Shown here: positions 1-9,312 of the stretch, piece by piece | Layout of the letters: each line of letters begins with the position of its first letter | Position numbering within the stretch: the first letter of the stretch is position 1 | Source of the DNA: Pseudomonas brassicacearum | GTDB taxonomy: Bacteria > Pseudomonadota > Gammaproteobacteria > Pseudomonadales > Pseudomonadaceae | Reading direction: 5' to 3' | DNA length: 64,000 bases | NCBI RefSeq assembly: GCF_000585995.1 | Contig: NZ_CP007410.1 | Location: 1,143,430 to 1,207,429 of the forward strand | Notes under the pieces: model-generated | Seen by the model: the letters and a program-made list of their open reading frames with translations, nothing else | What the model was told of the DNA's origin: nothing | Database searches by the model: none | Position numbers and translations under genes: made by a program

Positions 1-141
1 GCTGCCCGTGACGATCAGGGCTACATGGTGCCGGTGGATGTCATCGAGCGCATCGAAGCCGAGCAGCACAAGCGCCTGGTAGCGGCCGGGAAAGTCCCCG
101 CCACCGCCACCCGTGTTGAAACCTCGTTGGAACAGGCTTAA
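1..141 (+). CDS. cyoB: Cytochrome bo3 ubiquinol oxidase subunit I, C-terminal end (partial)
   Basis: Open from the first base in frame 1 to a TAA at 139-141, giving the last 46 residues of a protein. The tail ([15 protein letters not shown]) and the position three bases before cyoC fit the cytoplasmic C-terminus of CyoB, the haem-copper catalytic subunit of the proton-pumping quinol oxidase in the inner membrane. The catalytic part lies outside the window, so the call rests mainly on the cyoCDE context. Confidence 0.85.
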   Translation, partial: AARDDQGYMVPVDVIERIEAEQHKRLVAAGKVPATATRVETSLEQA

Positions 142-144
142 ACC

Positions 145-771
145 ATGTCGAACTTAGTGACCACTGTTGGACACGCCCATGGTCATGACCATGGGCACGA
201 TGACCATCACCACGACTCGGGCGAGATGACCGTATTCGGTTTCTGGCTCTACCTGATGACCGACTGCATTCTGTTTGCGTCGATCTTCGCGGCGTACGCG
301 GTGCTGGTTAACAACGTCGCCGGTGGCCCGTCGGGCCACGACATCTTCGAGCTGCCGTACGTGCTGGGCGAAACCGCTCTGCTGCTGTTCAGCTCGATTA
401 CCTACGGCTTCGCCATGCTGGCGTTGTTCAAGGGCAAGAAAAACCAGGTCCTGGGCTGGCTGGCCATGACCTTCCTGTTCGGTGCCGGCTTCATCGGCAT
501 GGAGATCAATGAGTTCCACGTACTGATCTCCGAGGGCTTCGGCCCTAGCCGCTCAGGCTTTCTGTCCGGGTTCTTCACCCTGGTCGGCACCCACGGCCTG
601 CACGTGACCAGCGGCCTGATCTGGATGGCGATCATGATGTACCAGGTCCAGAAAAACGGCCTGACCGCCACCAACAAGACGCGCCTGAGCTGCCTGAGCC
701 TGTTCTGGCACTTCCTGGACGTGGTGTGGATCTGCGTATTCACCGTTGTATATCTGATGGGGACTTTGTAA
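145..771 (+). CDS. cyoC: Cytochrome bo3 ubiquinol oxidase subunit III
   Basis: A 208-residue integral membrane protein of the haem-copper oxidase subunit III family. The N-terminus is unusually rich in histidine (residues 10-24). Five hydrophobic segments follow, with the family signature [19 protein letters not shown] around residues 140-158. Subunit III carries no redox centre and stabilises the CyoAB core. It starts three bases after cyoB and ends directly against cyoD, so the genes are co-transcribed and probably translationally coupled. Length is normal for CyoC. Confidence 0.96.
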   Translation: MSNLVTTVGHAHGHDHGHDDHHHDSGEMTVFGFWLYLMTDCILFASIFAAYAVLVNNVAGGPSGHDIFELPYVLGETALLLFSSITYGFAMLALFKGKKNQVLGWLAMTFLFGAGFIGMEINEFHVLISEGFGPSRSGFLSGFFTLVGTHGLHVTSGLIWMAIMMYQVQKNGLTATNKTRLSCLSLFWHFLDVVWICVFTVVYLMGTL

Positions 772-1107
772 ATGGCTAACGCACATTCCCATGATGGCCA
801 CGACGCCGGCCACGGCAGCGTCAAGTCCTACGCCATCGGTTTCATCCTGTCGGTGATCCTGACCGTCATTCCGTTCGGCCTGGTGATGTACCCGACACTG
901 CCGAAAAGCCTGACCCTGTGGATCATTCTGATCTTCGCCGTGGTCCAGGTACTGGTGCACCTGGTGTACTTCCTGCACCTGGACCGCTCCGCCGCCCAAC
1001 GTAACAACGTGGTCGCGTTTGTCTTTGCCGCGATCGTGATTGTCCTGCTGGTTGGCCTGTCGTTGTGGATCATGTTCAGCATCCACACCAACATGATGGC
1101 GCACTGA
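772..1107 (+). CDS. cyoD: Cytochrome bo3 ubiquinol oxidase subunit IV
   Basis: A 111-residue protein with a His/Asp-rich N-terminus (residues 3-13) and three predicted transmembrane helices, typical of CyoD, the small subunit that assists assembly of the copper site in subunit I. The ATG immediately follows the cyoC stop codon. The segment [13 protein letters not shown] is characteristic of the family. Confidence 0.95.
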   Translation: MANAHSHDGHDAGHGSVKSYAIGFILSVILTVIPFGLVMYPTLPKSLTLWIILIFAVVQVLVHLVYFLHLDRSAAQRNNVVAFVFAAIVIVLLVGLSLWIMFSIHTNMMAH

Positions 1108-1118
1108 GGAAAGTCCGG

Positions 1119-2006
1119 ATGTCCTTAAAGCACTTTATCCAAATCACCAAGCCGGGGATCATTTTCGGTAACGTGCTTTCTGTGGCAGGCGGGTTTTTCC
1201 TGGCTTCGAAAGGGCATGTCGATCTGGCCATCTTCCTGGCGGCGATGATCGGCACTTCCCTGGTGGTGGCGTCCGGTTGCGTGTTCAACAACTGCATCGA
1301 CCGCGACATCGACATCAAGATGGAGCGCACCAAGAACCGCGCGCTGGTCCAGGGGCTGATCCCGGTGCAACTGGCCCTGGCGTTCGCCACGGTGCTGGGC
1401 GTGGCCGGTGTCGCGCTGTTGTATCGGGTCGCCAACCCGTTGGCGGCGCTGTTCGCGGTGATCGGTTTTGTCATCTACGTCGGCCTCTACAGCCTGTACC
1501 TCAAGCGTAAGTCGGTGCACGGCACGCTGGTGGGCAGTCTGTCGGGGGCGATGCCGCCTGTGATCGGTTACGTCGCGGTGAGCAACAGCTTCGACATGGC
1601 TGCGCTGACGCTGCTGGTGATGTTCAGCCTGTGGCAGATGCCGCATTCCTATGCCATCGCGATCTTCCGCTTCAACGACTACCTGGCGGCCTCGATTCCG
1701 GTGCTGCCGGTCAAGCGCGGCATCCGCGTGGCCAAGAAGCACATCCTGCTCTACATCCTGGCCTTCCTCGTGGCGACCTTGATGCTGACCTTCAGCGGCT
1801 ACGCCGGCATGAGCTACCTCGCCGTCGCCGCCGCCATGGGCATGTACTGGCTGTACATGGCCTGGACCGGCTACAAGGCGGTGGATGACACGGTCTGGGC
1901 ACGCAAGCTGTTCGTGTTCTCGATCTTCACCATCACCGCCCTGAGCGTCATGATGTCCCTGGACTTCAAAGTGCCGAGTGAGCTGCTGCTGACTTACGCG
2001 CCTTAA
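1119..2006 (+). CDS. cyoE: Protohaem IX farnesyltransferase (haem O synthase)
   Basis: A 295-residue UbiA-superfamily prenyltransferase that adds a farnesyl group to haem b to make haem O for the bo3 oxidase. The Mg-prenyl-diphosphate motif N57-x3-D61-x3-D65 is visible (NNCIDRDID). Several transmembrane helices follow. The ATG at 1119 is chosen because it is preceded by GAGGAAAG and begins the family-typical [13 protein letters not shown]. An earlier in-frame ATG at 1065 lies inside cyoD. It is the last gene of the operon, followed by a strong terminator. Confidence 0.96.
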   Translation: MSLKHFIQITKPGIIFGNVLSVAGGFFLASKGHVDLAIFLAAMIGTSLVVASGCVFNNCIDRDIDIKMERTKNRALVQGLIPVQLALAFATVLGVAGVALLYRVANPLAALFAVIGFVIYVGLYSLYLKRKSVHGTLVGSLSGAMPPVIGYVAVSNSFDMAALTLLVMFSLWQMPHSYAIAIFRFNDYLAASIPVLPVKRGIRVAKKHILLYILAFLVATLMLTFSGYAGMSYLAVAAAMGMYWLYMAWTGYKAVDDTVWARKLFVFSIFTITALSVMMSLDFKVPSELLLTYAP

Positions 2007-2019
2007 GCTTCAGATGCTG

Positions 2020-2060
2020 CATGAAAAAGCCCCGCCTTCGAGAGAAGCGCGGGGCTTTTT
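2020..2060 (+). terminator. Rho-independent terminator of the cyo operon (copy 1 of a 41-bp direct repeat)
   Basis: A 12-bp stem (AAAAAGCCCCGC / GCGGGGCTTTTT) with the loop CTTCGAGAGAAGC and a T run, 14 bases after cyoE. The same 41 bases recur exactly at 2820-2860. Confidence 0.9.
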
Positions 2061-2115
2061 GTCTAGGTGGGGCATGGATTGGCTGTCATTCGTCGCAATA
2101 GATTTTGGTTTGTTG

Positions 2116-2140
2116 AACTATACGCAATTTGCCTATAGTT
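2116..2140. promoter_or_regulatory. Palindromic operator and promoter of the toxin-antitoxin operon
   Basis: A 25-bp near-perfect palindrome, AACTATA-c-GCAA-t-TTGC-c-TATAGTT, with 11 of 12 base pairs matching. It overlaps a possible -10 box (TATAGT, 2134-2139). It ends six bases before the toxin ATG, leaving almost no leader. Type II antitoxins with an HTH domain commonly autorepress from such sites. Assignment to this antitoxin is inference. Confidence 0.65.
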
Positions 2141-2146
2141 TCTGCC

Positions 2147-2491
2147 ATGCGTACCCTATTTTTTGAAACGACTACGTTCACCGCCACGGTTGGCCATTAC
2201 CTGACTGACGATGAATATCGCCTGCTTCAGTCCTACATGCTGCAGCATCCAGAGGTTGGTGACGTCATGCCACGAACCGGCGGCTTTCGTAAGCTGCGCT
2301 GGTTCGATGAACGTCGTGGCAAAGGGAAGCGAGGTGGGTTGCGAGTCATTTACTATTGGCTCATGAATGATCGTCAGTTCTGGATGTTTGCGATTTATGG
2401 CAAGGACGAGTTGGAAAACCTGACCTCCGAGCAAGAGAAGACGCTCAAGCGCGCCATAGAAGCTGAGTTGAAAGTGCGAGGTACCTTATGA
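2147..2491 (+). CDS. RelE/HigB-family type II toxin
   Basis: A 114-residue basic protein resembling the HigB-2/RelE ribosome-dependent mRNA interferases. Visible features are the central GGFRKLRW...GKRGGLRVIYYW block (the RelE beta-sheet core rich in Arg/Lys) and FWMFAIYGKDELENLT near the C-terminus. It precedes and overlaps its antitoxin gene by four bases (ATGA), the toxin-first order typical of higBA-like loci. The ATG at 2147 is chosen over an upstream one at 2129 inside the operator. No good Shine-Dalgarno is visible, so the message may be leaderless. Function is inferred from family and context. Confidence 0.85.
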   Translation: MRTLFFETTTFTATVGHYLTDDEYRLLQSYMLQHPEVGDVMPRTGGFRKLRWFDERRGKGKRGGLRVIYYWLMNDRQFWMFAIYGKDELENLTSEQEKTLKRAIEAELKVRGTL

Positions 2492-2802
2492 AAAAACGTG
2501 ATCTGTTTGCCGAGATGATGCACGGCGTCGAGGAGATGGCCGCTCACCGTGAGGGCAAGATTACCCTTCGCCAGATATCGATCGAAGACAAACCGGTTCC
2601 CGAGGTGTCGGCGCAAGAAATCGTAGCGTTGCGCGACAAGCTCCATATGTCTCAGGCCGTTTTTGCCAAGAGCATCAGGACCAGTCCTGGCACCCTTAGG
2701 AACTGGGAGCAGGAGAAGTCCAAACCCAATGCCCAGGCGGCTCTTCTGATCAGGCTGGTCGAGAAGTTCCCAGACATGGTTGAGCGGCTCGGAGCGGTTT
2801 GA
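2488..2802 (+). CDS. HigA/NadS-like HTH antitoxin
   Basis: A 104-residue protein with a C-terminal XRE-type helix-turn-helix (about residues 48-95: LHMSQAVFAKSIRTSPGTLRNWEQ). This matches HigA-2/NadS antitoxins that neutralise RelE-type toxins and repress their own operon. The N-terminal 45 residues (DLFAEMMHGVEEM) are the probable toxin-binding part. It overlaps the toxin stop codon by four bases, so translation is coupled. Confidence 0.87.
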   Translation: MKKRDLFAEMMHGVEEMAAHREGKITLRQISIEDKPVPEVSAQEIVALRDKLHMSQAVFAKSIRTSPGTLRNWEQEKSKPNAQAALLIRLVEKFPDMVERLGAV

Positions 2803-2819
2803 AACGATCTCCTCATCCC

Positions 2820-2860
2820 CATGAAAAAGCCCCGCCTTCGAGAGAAGCGCGGGGCTTTTT
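2820..2860 (+). terminator. Rho-independent terminator (copy 2 of the 41-bp direct repeat)
   Basis: Identical over 41 bases to the cyo terminator at 2020-2060, including the loop. It ends the toxin-antitoxin operon, 17 bases after the antitoxin stop codon. Confidence 0.88.
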
Positions 2861-2890
2861 CATGGGCGTTGCCTGGGCTGCCGATGTTCC

Positions 2891-2980
2891 TGTGGGAGCG
2901 AGCTTGCTCGCGATAGCGGTGGATCAGCCTGCATGAATGCTGAATGTGTGGCCGCATCGCGAGCAAGCTCGCTCCCACAG
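2891..2980. repeat. Inverted pair of GTGGGAG-type REP elements
   Basis: GTGGGAGCGAGCTTGCTCGCGAT and its inverse (ATCGCGAGCAAGCTCGCTCCCAC) face each other across about 45 bases, the usual REP doublet of fluorescent pseudomonads. It lies between convergent genes. Confidence 0.9.
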
Positions 2981-2995
2981 TGGCCTCGGTGAGGC

Positions 2996-3700
2996 TTATT
3001 GCTGGGCGATGCTGTAGCCGTCGAATGCCTTCTGCTGTTGCAGGGCGGTGACGATGCTTTTACGGGTGGCCTGTTGTTCGGTGCCGTCGTTGTCCAGGAA
3101 GGTTTCGTTCTCCAGCTCGGCTTCTTCGCCTTCGCCGACAAAACTGAAACCCAGGAACTCGAAGGCCTCGCGGTCGACGTTCGGCTTGGAGCGCGGCGTG
3201 CGCAAGGGCAGGGTAACGCTGATGCCGTCCTTGCTGATGACAAACACTTCCGCTTCCTTCTTGGCCCGGGAGGCTTTGCCTTTGCTGCCGCTCGGGTTGC
3301 TGATGGCCTGGTGGGTCTGGTTCAGCACTTTCAGGGCCAGGCCATAAACCAGTTCCTGGAACGCCGGGTCGTCCTTGTAGCTGGACAGGATACGGCTGAT
3401 GGGGAAACGGCTGCTCAAGTCTTCCAACGCCGCGAAGTCGGCGGCTTCGGCGTCCTTGAGTTGCTTGAGCTGGCCCATCAGTTCGTAGGCCTTGTCGTCG
3501 TCGAACGCATCGTGGGCCTGGCGGATGGCATTGCGCAGCTCGCGGATCTGGTCGCTTTCGCGATTCGACTGGAACGCATCAAGGACCATCTCACTGATGT
3601 TTTTGGCCAGGGGCAGATGCTGTGAAAGATTGATGGAGTTTTCGTATTCCGCTTTGGACGACAGGGTGACTACGGATTCAGCGGTGTTGGAATCGGACAT
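2996..3700 (-). CDS. Conserved hypothetical protein
   Basis: A 234-residue soluble protein that I do not recognise. No signal peptide or membrane segment is seen. Residues about 45-110 are charged and predicted helical (REL..AIRQAHDAFDDDKAYELMGQLKQLKD). A basic stretch around 140-155 (GSKGKASRAKKEAEVFVISKDG) precedes a probably beta-rich C-terminal part ending in SIAQQ. The start at 3700 (MSDSNTAES) is chosen over an upstream in-frame ATG because it begins a normal hydrophilic N-terminus. It appears monocistronic, downstream of a REP doublet. Confidence 0.7.
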   Translation of the reverse strand: MSDSNTAESVVTLSSKAEYENSINLSQHLPLAKNISEMVLDAFQSNRESDQIRELRNAIRQAHDAFDDDKAYELMGQLKQLKDAEAADFAALEDLSSRFPISRILSSYKDDPAFQELVYGLALKVLNQTHQAISNPSGSKGKASRAKKEAEVFVISKDGISVTLPLRTPRSKPNVDREAFEFLGFSFVGEGEEAELENETFLDNDGTEQQATRKSIVTALQQQKAFDGYSIAQQ

Positions 3701-3839
3701 TGAAATTTCACTACTTCTGTTAGCGGGATGAGGCGAGAAAGGCATTGAGCTTTTTTCCGGTCGCCTAATCTATTGGACGCGAGCGGCGTTGTCACGGTTG
3801 AACCGGCGACAGGTCGGCATTTGTTGCCGGTCGCGAGTT

Positions 3840-4589
3840 TCAGTCGCGCATCAGGTCGTTCAAGCGCAATGCATTGGGGATCGCGGCGCCACTGGCCGTG
3901 TTGTCGAAGATGCACCAGGTCGGTGTGTCAGGCTCGGTCTTCAACTGTCGGGCGAGCTGCACCAGCCAGGCATCCTCGTAGTGGGAGTAGTAGATTCGTG
4001 GTGACCCGTGCAACCGGTAATAACGAACGCCGGGCCAGCCTGCGGGCTGATCGCAGCCGGGCAGCGGCGTCGGATCGGCGGCGACACGGCCGATGTGTTG
4101 CTCATCCAGCAGCGCCGCGACGGCTGGCGCAAGCCAACTCGGATGCCGGGGCTCAAGCACCGCAAGGCCTGGATAACGGTCACGCAAGGCTGTGAAGAAA
4201 GCTTCGGCCACCCTGGCGTCGAAGGCCAGTGACGGCGGAAGTTGGATCAACAGGCAACCCAGCTTTTGCCCGAGCTGCGAGCATTGCCCGAGAAACTCAT
4301 CCACAAGTCCTTCGCAATCGAACAGTCGTCGCTCATGAGTGATCTGCTTCGGCATCTTGACCGAGAACCGGAAGCCCGGGGTAACGCTCTCTGTCCACTT
4401 TGCGTAGGTGGCGGGGCGGTGTGGGCGGTAGAACGAACTGTTGATTTCCACGGCCGGGAATCGTGCGCTGTAGCGTTGTAGATGAGTGCCTTCAACGGGA
4501 AACGACGGCCAATGCTCCCGGGGCAATGACCAGCCGGCGCAACCCAGGTAAAGGTTGGGAGGAAAGGGGGATCGAGTCGACAAGGGCAA
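3840..4589 (-). CDS. DUF72 (YecE-like) family protein
   Basis: A 249-residue protein with hallmarks of the DUF72 family, predicted TIM-barrel-like: LGCAGWS at residues 15-21, EINSSFYR near 49-56, FRFSVKMPKQITHERRL near 73-90, and the C-terminal YYRLHGSPRIYYSHY block. The biochemical role of DUF72 proteins is not established. The gene stands alone between a hypothetical gene and a diguanylate cyclase gene, all on the minus strand. Confidence 0.9.
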   Translation of the reverse strand: MPLSTRSPFPPNLYLGCAGWSLPREHWPSFPVEGTHLQRYSARFPAVEINSSFYRPHRPATYAKWTESVTPGFRFSVKMPKQITHERRLFDCEGLVDEFLGQCSQLGQKLGCLLIQLPPSLAFDARVAEAFFTALRDRYPGLAVLEPRHPSWLAPAVAALLDEQHIGRVAADPTPLPGCDQPAGWPGVRYYRLHGSPRIYYSHYEDAWLVQLARQLKTEPDTPTWCIFDNTASGAAIPNALRLNDLMRD

Positions 4590-4675
4590 GGACCTGATTG
4601 CAAAGGTTACAACCTATGACCGCCGTAGACGCCGCAAAGATGCATTCATTTTTTTGCCGGTGCGCCGGGCCAGGC

Positions 4676-5689
4676 TCATTTGCAGATCACATTCTTGCCC
4701 GCCATCTTGGAGCGATACAGCGCCTGGTCCGCCCGGTCCAGCAGCGCCGCCTGCTGCTCATCGTCGAAGCGCTGCACCACGCCAAAACTCATGGTGATCT
4801 GGAAATCACCCACCGGCAGCAGGTCGGACAAGCCCCGGCGAATGGTTTCGGCCATCAGGCAAGCGTCGGCCAGTGAGGTGTTGGGCAAAATCATGATGAA
4901 TTCATCACCGCCCCAGCGCACCAGCAAATCGCCGTCGCGCTCGCAGCGTTTAACGGCCTGTACCACTTGCACCAGCGCCGCATCGCCGAACGCATGGCCG
5001 TAACGGTCGTTGATGTCCTTGAAGTCATCGACGTCCATGGCGATCAGTGACAAAGGCTCGCGAAAGCGCTGGGTGCGCTCGCAGGCCAGTGGCAGCGCCT
5101 GTTCAAGGCGATAGCGGTTGGCGACCAGCGTCAGGGCATCGGTCTCCGCGAGCCTGCGGTTTTCGTCGAGCTGGATCTGTAGCTGTTGGTTGACCCGGGA
5201 CAGTTCGCGGGTGCGCTCTTCGATGACGGCTTCCAGGGACTGGTTGCGCCGCTCCAGTTGTTCGAACAGGCGCTTCTTGTCGTCGATGCTGCGATGGGCG
5301 CCGATCATGCGAGCCACCGTGCCGTCAGGATTGCGGGCGATGATGTAACCGCGATCTTCGATCCAGATGTAGGAACCGTCCCGGGTGCGGCAGCGGTATT
5401 CGGCCTGGTAGCGGCGGGTTCGTTCTTCCAGGTAGTCGTCGAACAAGGTCATGACCCGTGGATAGTCTTCGGGGTGGATCACGTTTTCCCAAGTCAGCAC
5501 GGTGTTAGTCAATGAATGGGGCAAGTAGCCGAGCATCGTGTACCAGCCAGGGTTGCGGTAGACGAACCCGGTGTTGGCGTTCCAGTCCCAGATGCCGTCG
5601 CTGACCAGTTCCAGAATGGTGTGCAGTACGTCTTCATCCAGATCGGACAGATCGAACCGCGGCCTATCGATGTTCGAGGCATCTCCCAT
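4676..5689 (-). CDS. PAS-GGDEF diguanylate cyclase
   Basis: A 337-residue cytoplasmic protein. A PAS/PAC sensor domain occupies about residues 22-140 (SDGIWDWNANTGFVYRNPGW), then a short coiled coil (about 136-180), then a GGDEF domain. The active-site motif GGDEF is intact at 260-264. The inhibitory I-site RxxD (RDGD, 251-254) sits exactly five residues upstream, so it should make cyclic di-GMP with product feedback. No membrane segment or EAL domain is present. The signal sensed is unknown. Confidence 0.93.
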   Translation of the reverse strand: MGDASNIDRPRFDLSDLDEDVLHTILELVSDGIWDWNANTGFVYRNPGWYTMLGYLPHSLTNTVLTWENVIHPEDYPRVMTLFDDYLEERTRRYQAEYRCRTRDGSYIWIEDRGYIIARNPDGTVARMIGAHRSIDDKKRLFEQLERRNQSLEAVIEERTRELSRVNQQLQIQLDENRRLAETDALTLVANRYRLEQALPLACERTQRFREPLSLIAMDVDDFKDINDRYGHAFGDAALVQVVQAVKRCERDGDLLVRWGGDEFIMILPNTSLADACLMAETIRRGLSDLLPVGDFQITMSFGVVQRFDDEQQAALLDRADQALYRSKMAGKNVICK

Positions 5690-5810
5690 CGTCGTTTCCC
5701 CATCAGCCTTGACATCAAAATGCTCGTCCCAGGCGTGAAGAGTAGCCGATGCCGCGCGGGGCCACTAGCGGTGCTGGTGGCCGGTCAGAAGCCAACCCTT
5801 TGCCACAACA

Positions 5811-6728
5811 TCATTGCGCTCCAGGCTGAGGCTTCCCCCATTTGTCCAACGCAAACTCGACAAAACTGCGCAACTTCGGCAAACGGTAGCGATCCTGGGC
5901 ATACATCAGGCTCATCGGACGGTGGGGCAGCTGATAATCCTGCAGCAGCGCTACTAACGTCCCATCCTTCAGGTCCTGCTCCACCAGCGCGTCGGGAAGC
6001 ATCACCACGCCCATGCCGGCCAGGGCGGCGCGATGCAGGCCTGAAGAGCTGTTGATCAGCATTGGCCCGCTCACCGGTACTTTGATTTCGCCATCCGGGC
6101 CGTTGATGGGCCAATGATCCTGGGCGAACCGCCACTCGTCGCCCGCGGGATAGGCGAATGACAGGCAGTCATGCTGTTGGAGGTCGACGGGTTTTTCCGG
6201 TGTGCCTCGCCGGGCTAGGTAGGTCGGCGAGGCGCAGATGGTCAGGGTGTAGTCCATCAAGGGGCGGGCGATCCATTTTGGGTCGGGATGACCCAGGCGG
6301 ATGGCGACGTCGAAGCCGTGCTCGAGCAGGTCCAGGCGTTGGTTGGTCAGCACCACGTCGAGCTTGACCTGCGGATGACGCTGGCTGAATTCGGCCAGGG
6401 CCGGCGCGAGGCGCTCGGTGCCGATGGTCAGCGGCGCGGTGATGCGCAAGATGCCGGCGGGCTCGCCCTGGGTCTGTTCGGCCAGGCGTTCGGAGGCGAC
6501 CACCAGCCCCAGCACTTCTGAGCAGCGCTGATAGTAGACCGAGCCGAATTCAGTCAGGCGCTGACGTCGGGTCGTACGGTTTATCAAGCGCACGCCGAGG
6601 CGTTGCTCCAATGCACGAAGATGATTGCCCACCATGGTCGTGGACATTTCGCACGCCTGGGCCGCCGCTGTCAGGCTGCCGGTTTCTACCACCTTCACAT
6701 AAACGGTCATTGCCTGGAACAGGTCCAT
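5811..6728 (-). CDS. LysR-family transcriptional regulator
   Basis: A 305-residue LysR regulator. The N-terminal winged HTH (residues 1-60, MDLFQAMTVYVKVVETGSLTAAAQ) is of the subgroup that starts MDxFQAM. The periplasmic-binding-protein-like effector domain spans about 90-295. The ATG at 6728 is preferred to a TTG two codons upstream. It is divergent from the class III aminotransferase gene with a 98-bp gap, so regulation of that gene is plausible but not shown. Confidence 0.92.
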   Translation of the reverse strand: MDLFQAMTVYVKVVETGSLTAAAQACEMSTTMVGNHLRALEQRLGVRLINRTTRRQRLTEFGSVYYQRCSEVLGLVVASERLAEQTQGEPAGILRITAPLTIGTERLAPALAEFSQRHPQVKLDVVLTNQRLDLLEHGFDVAIRLGHPDPKWIARPLMDYTLTICASPTYLARRGTPEKPVDLQQHDCLSFAYPAGDEWRFAQDHWPINGPDGEIKVPVSGPMLINSSSGLHRAALAGMGVVMLPDALVEQDLKDGTLVALLQDYQLPHRPMSLMYAQDRYRLPKLRSFVEFALDKWGKPQPGAQ

Positions 6729-6826
6729 TATCAAGCTCAGCTTTTAAATGATTGAAGTAAAGCAGCGTTTATCCAGCATGAGTGGCTAACCATACTGGAA
6801 AAAACCACCCGATGGAGCTTGATGCC

Positions 6827-8002
6827 ATGACCGCCGCCTGCCTGATGACCACTTACCAACCCCTGGCACTGAATTTCACCCGTGGCTTGGGTACGCGCCT
6901 GTGGGACCAGGACGGTCGCGAATACCTCGATGCGGTGGCAGGCGTGGCGGTGACCAATGTCGGTCATTCCCATCCTCGGCTGGTCGCGGCCATCAGCGAA
7001 CAGGCGGGTCTGCTGCTGCATACGTCCAACCTGTACAGCATCGATTGGCAGCAGCGGCTGGCGGAAAAACTCACGCAGCTGTCCGGGCTGGAGCGGGTGT
7101 TTTTCAATAACTCTGGCGCCGAAGCCAACGAAACCGCGCTGAAACTGGCGCGTCTCTATGGCTGGCACAAGGGCATCGAGCAGCCCTTGGTGGTGGTCAT
7201 GGAGAACGCGTTTCACGGGCGCACATTGGGCACGTTGTCGGCCAGCGATGGCCCGGCGGTGCGGCTGGGTTTCAATCGGTTGCCGGGGGATTTCATCAAG
7301 GTGCCGTTCGGCGATCTCGCCGCATTGGAAGCGATCCAGCAGGCCCATGGGCAGCGCATCGTCGCGGTACTGGTGGAGCCGATCCAGGGCGAAAGCGGTG
7401 TGCAACTCGCACCGCCCGGCTATCTCAAGGCTTTACGTCAACTGTGCAGCCGGCGCGCCTGGCTGCTGATGCTCGATGAGATCCAGACCGGCATCGGCCG
7501 TACCGGCCAGTGGTTTGCGTTCCAGCACGAAGGCATCGTGCCGGACGTCATGACCCTCGCCAAAGGCCTGGGCAACGGCGTGCCCATCGGTGCGTGCCTG
7601 GCCCGGGGCAAGGCCGCCGAGCTGTTTACCCCCGGCAGCCATGGCAGCACGTTCGGCGGTAATCCGCTGGCCTGCCGGGTCGGCTGCACGGTGCTGGACA
7701 TCATCGAAGAGCAAGGCTTGCTGGACAACGCCCGGCATCAGGGCGAACAGTTGCTTACGCAGTTGCGCGCCGAACTGGCGGATAACCCGAATGTGCTGGC
7801 GATTCGCGGCCAGGGCTTGATGATCGGCATCGAACTCAAGCAACCGGTCCGCGACCTGACCCTCAGCGCCGCCCGGGATCATGGCTTGCTGATCAACGTC
7901 ACCCGGGGCAAGACCATCCGCCTGCTGCCACCGCTGACGATCGATGATCGGGAGGTGCAAATGATCGTCAGGGGCGTGAGCCGCAGCCTCGCGCGCGAAT
8001 GA
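6827..8002 (+). CDS. argD: Class III aminotransferase, acetylornithine aminotransferase type
   Basis: A 391-residue PLP-dependent fold type I enzyme of the ArgD/AruC family, which transfers the delta-amino group of (N-acetyl)ornithine to 2-oxoglutarate. Visible are NNSGAEANE (94-102), FHGRTLG (129-135), the [11 protein letters not shown] block (217-227) with the PLP-contacting Asp, and the Schiff-base lysine K246 in LAKGLGNG. The ATG at 6827 has a GGAG site nine bases upstream and begins the family-typical [13 protein letters not shown]. It overlaps the convergent MFS gene by 35 bases. Whether it serves arginine synthesis or catabolism cannot be told here. Confidence 0.87.
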   Translation: MTAACLMTTYQPLALNFTRGLGTRLWDQDGREYLDAVAGVAVTNVGHSHPRLVAAISEQAGLLLHTSNLYSIDWQQRLAEKLTQLSGLERVFFNNSGAEANETALKLARLYGWHKGIEQPLVVVMENAFHGRTLGTLSASDGPAVRLGFNRLPGDFIKVPFGDLAALEAIQQAHGQRIVAVLVEPIQGESGVQLAPPGYLKALRQLCSRRAWLLMLDEIQTGIGRTGQWFAFQHEGIVPDVMTLAKGLGNGVPIGACLARGKAAELFTPGSHGSTFGGNPLACRVGCTVLDIIEEQGLLDNARHQGEQLLTQLRAELADNPNVLAIRGQGLMIGIELKQPVRDLTLSAARDHGLLINVTRGKTIRLLPPLTIDDREVQMIVRGVSRSLARE

Positions 8003-9209
8003 GCTCGGTCCAGGCCCACCAGGCCAGGGCGGTCGCGCTGATCGACGCGCCCAACAGGCACACCGCGACCCAACCCCACTGCGCATAAACCTGGGTCGCG
8101 GCGCTGGCTCCCAAGGCGCTGCCAATGGAGTAGAAGCACATGTACGCGCCCACCAGGCGACTTTGCGCATCAGGGCGTGCGGCGAAAATCAGACTCTGGT
8201 TAGTGACGTGCACGGCTTGCACGGCGAAATCCAGGGCAATCACCCCGACCATCAACGCCAGTAATGAGGTCTGGGCGAACGCCGTGGGCAGCCACGACAG
8301 CGTCAACAAGGCCAGGGCGATACCCGTGGTGCGCTGCCCCCATCCTCGATCGGCCCAGCGTCCGGCCTTTGACGCGGCCAACGCACCGGCCACGCCTGCC
8401 AGGCCAAACAGGCCGATCTGGGTATGGGACAGCGACAAGGGCGGAGCACTGAGCGGTAGCACCATCGCCGTCCACAACACGCTGAACGCGGCGAAGACCA
8501 GCAAGGCCAGGACGCCCCTGACCCTCAAGGTGCGCTCCGTGACGAGCAGTTTGAACAGCGATCCGATCAACCTCGGATAAGACGTGCCGAGTCGGGGAGT
8601 GCTGGTCGAAGGCACTGTTTTGGCGAGCACCACGGCCAGGGTCAACATCAGTCCCGCCGAAACGAAGAACACCGCGCGCCAGCCAGCCAGGTCGGCGATG
8701 ATCCCCGATACCAGTCGGGCCAACAGGATACCCAGCACCACGCCACTGGTCACCGTTCCCACGGCTTGCCCCCGTTGTTGTGGTGAGGCGAGGGCGGCGG
8801 TGTAGGCGACAATGACCTGCACCAGCACTGCCATCATCCCCACCATGACCATTGCTCCCAGCAACACCGACCATTGCCCGGCGCCCCCTGCGACGGCGAG
8901 TGCCACGGCTGACAGCAGGGTCTGGCTGAGCATCAGGCGCTTGCGATCGAGCAGATCCCCCAATGCAACGATGAACACCAGGCCCACGGCATAGCCCACC
9001 TGGGTTGCCGTCACCACGACACCTGCCAGGCCGGGGGCGACGTGCAGGCTTTCAGCGATGGCGTCGAGCAGTGGTTGGACAAAATAGACGTTCGCCACGG
9101 CGAATGCGCAGGTGACGGAAAACAACAGCGTCAACGCGCGGCTGAGCCTGGGGGCATGCGTGCGGTATGAGTGTGCGACGGATTCGTCGGATTGGGTTTC
9201 TGAAATCAT
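7968..9209 (-). CDS. MFS transporter, YnfM/AraJ-like
   Basis: A 413-residue inner membrane protein with about 12 hydrophobic helices. An MFS motif-A-like segment follows helix 2 ([11 protein letters not shown] near residues 82-92). It resembles drug/sugar-efflux-type MFS proteins. An AAGGATGG ribosome site precedes the ATG. It diverges from the HxlR regulator gene across 103 bp, the usual arrangement of an efflux pump with its regulator. Its 3' end overlaps the aminotransferase gene by 35 bases tail to tail. The substrate is unknown. Confidence 0.9.
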   Translation of the reverse strand: MISETQSDESVAHSYRTHAPRLSRALTLLFSVTCAFAVANVYFVQPLLDAIAESLHVAPGLAGVVVTATQVGYAVGLVFIVALGDLLDRKRLMLSQTLLSAVALAVAGGAGQWSVLLGAMVMVGMMAVLVQVIVAYTAALASPQQRGQAVGTVTSGVVLGILLARLVSGIIADLAGWRAVFFVSAGLMLTLAVVLAKTVPSTSTPRLGTSYPRLIGSLFKLLVTERTLRVRGVLALLVFAAFSVLWTAMVLPLSAPPLSLSHTQIGLFGLAGVAGALAASKAGRWADRGWGQRTTGIALALLTLSWLPTAFAQTSLLALMVGVIALDFAVQAVHVTNQSLIFAARPDAQSRLVGAYMCFYSIGSALGASAATQVYAQWGWVAVCLLGASISATALAWWAWTELIRARGCGSRP

Positions 9210-9242
9210 GGGCCATCCTTGATCAATCAGGTTTTGTTTTGA

Positions 9243-9291
9243 AACCGGTTATTTGATTTCTAGCGTTTCCGGTTTTAATCTGCAACCAGTT
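9243..9291. promoter_or_regulatory. Divergent MFS/HxlR promoter region with CCGGTT repeats
   Basis: An AT-rich stretch carrying AACCGGTT (9243-9250), a second CCGGTT at 9269-9274 and a related CCAGTT at 9286-9291. These are candidate binding sites for the HxlR regulator. Assignment is inference. Confidence 0.35.
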
Positions 9292-9312
9292 TTTTCAACC
9301 AAGGAGAGCGGG

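Noticed and set aside
4247..4603. 118-codon minus-strand frame overlapping the DUF72 gene start
   Set aside because: Out-of-frame shadow of the DUF72 coding sequence, no motifs.
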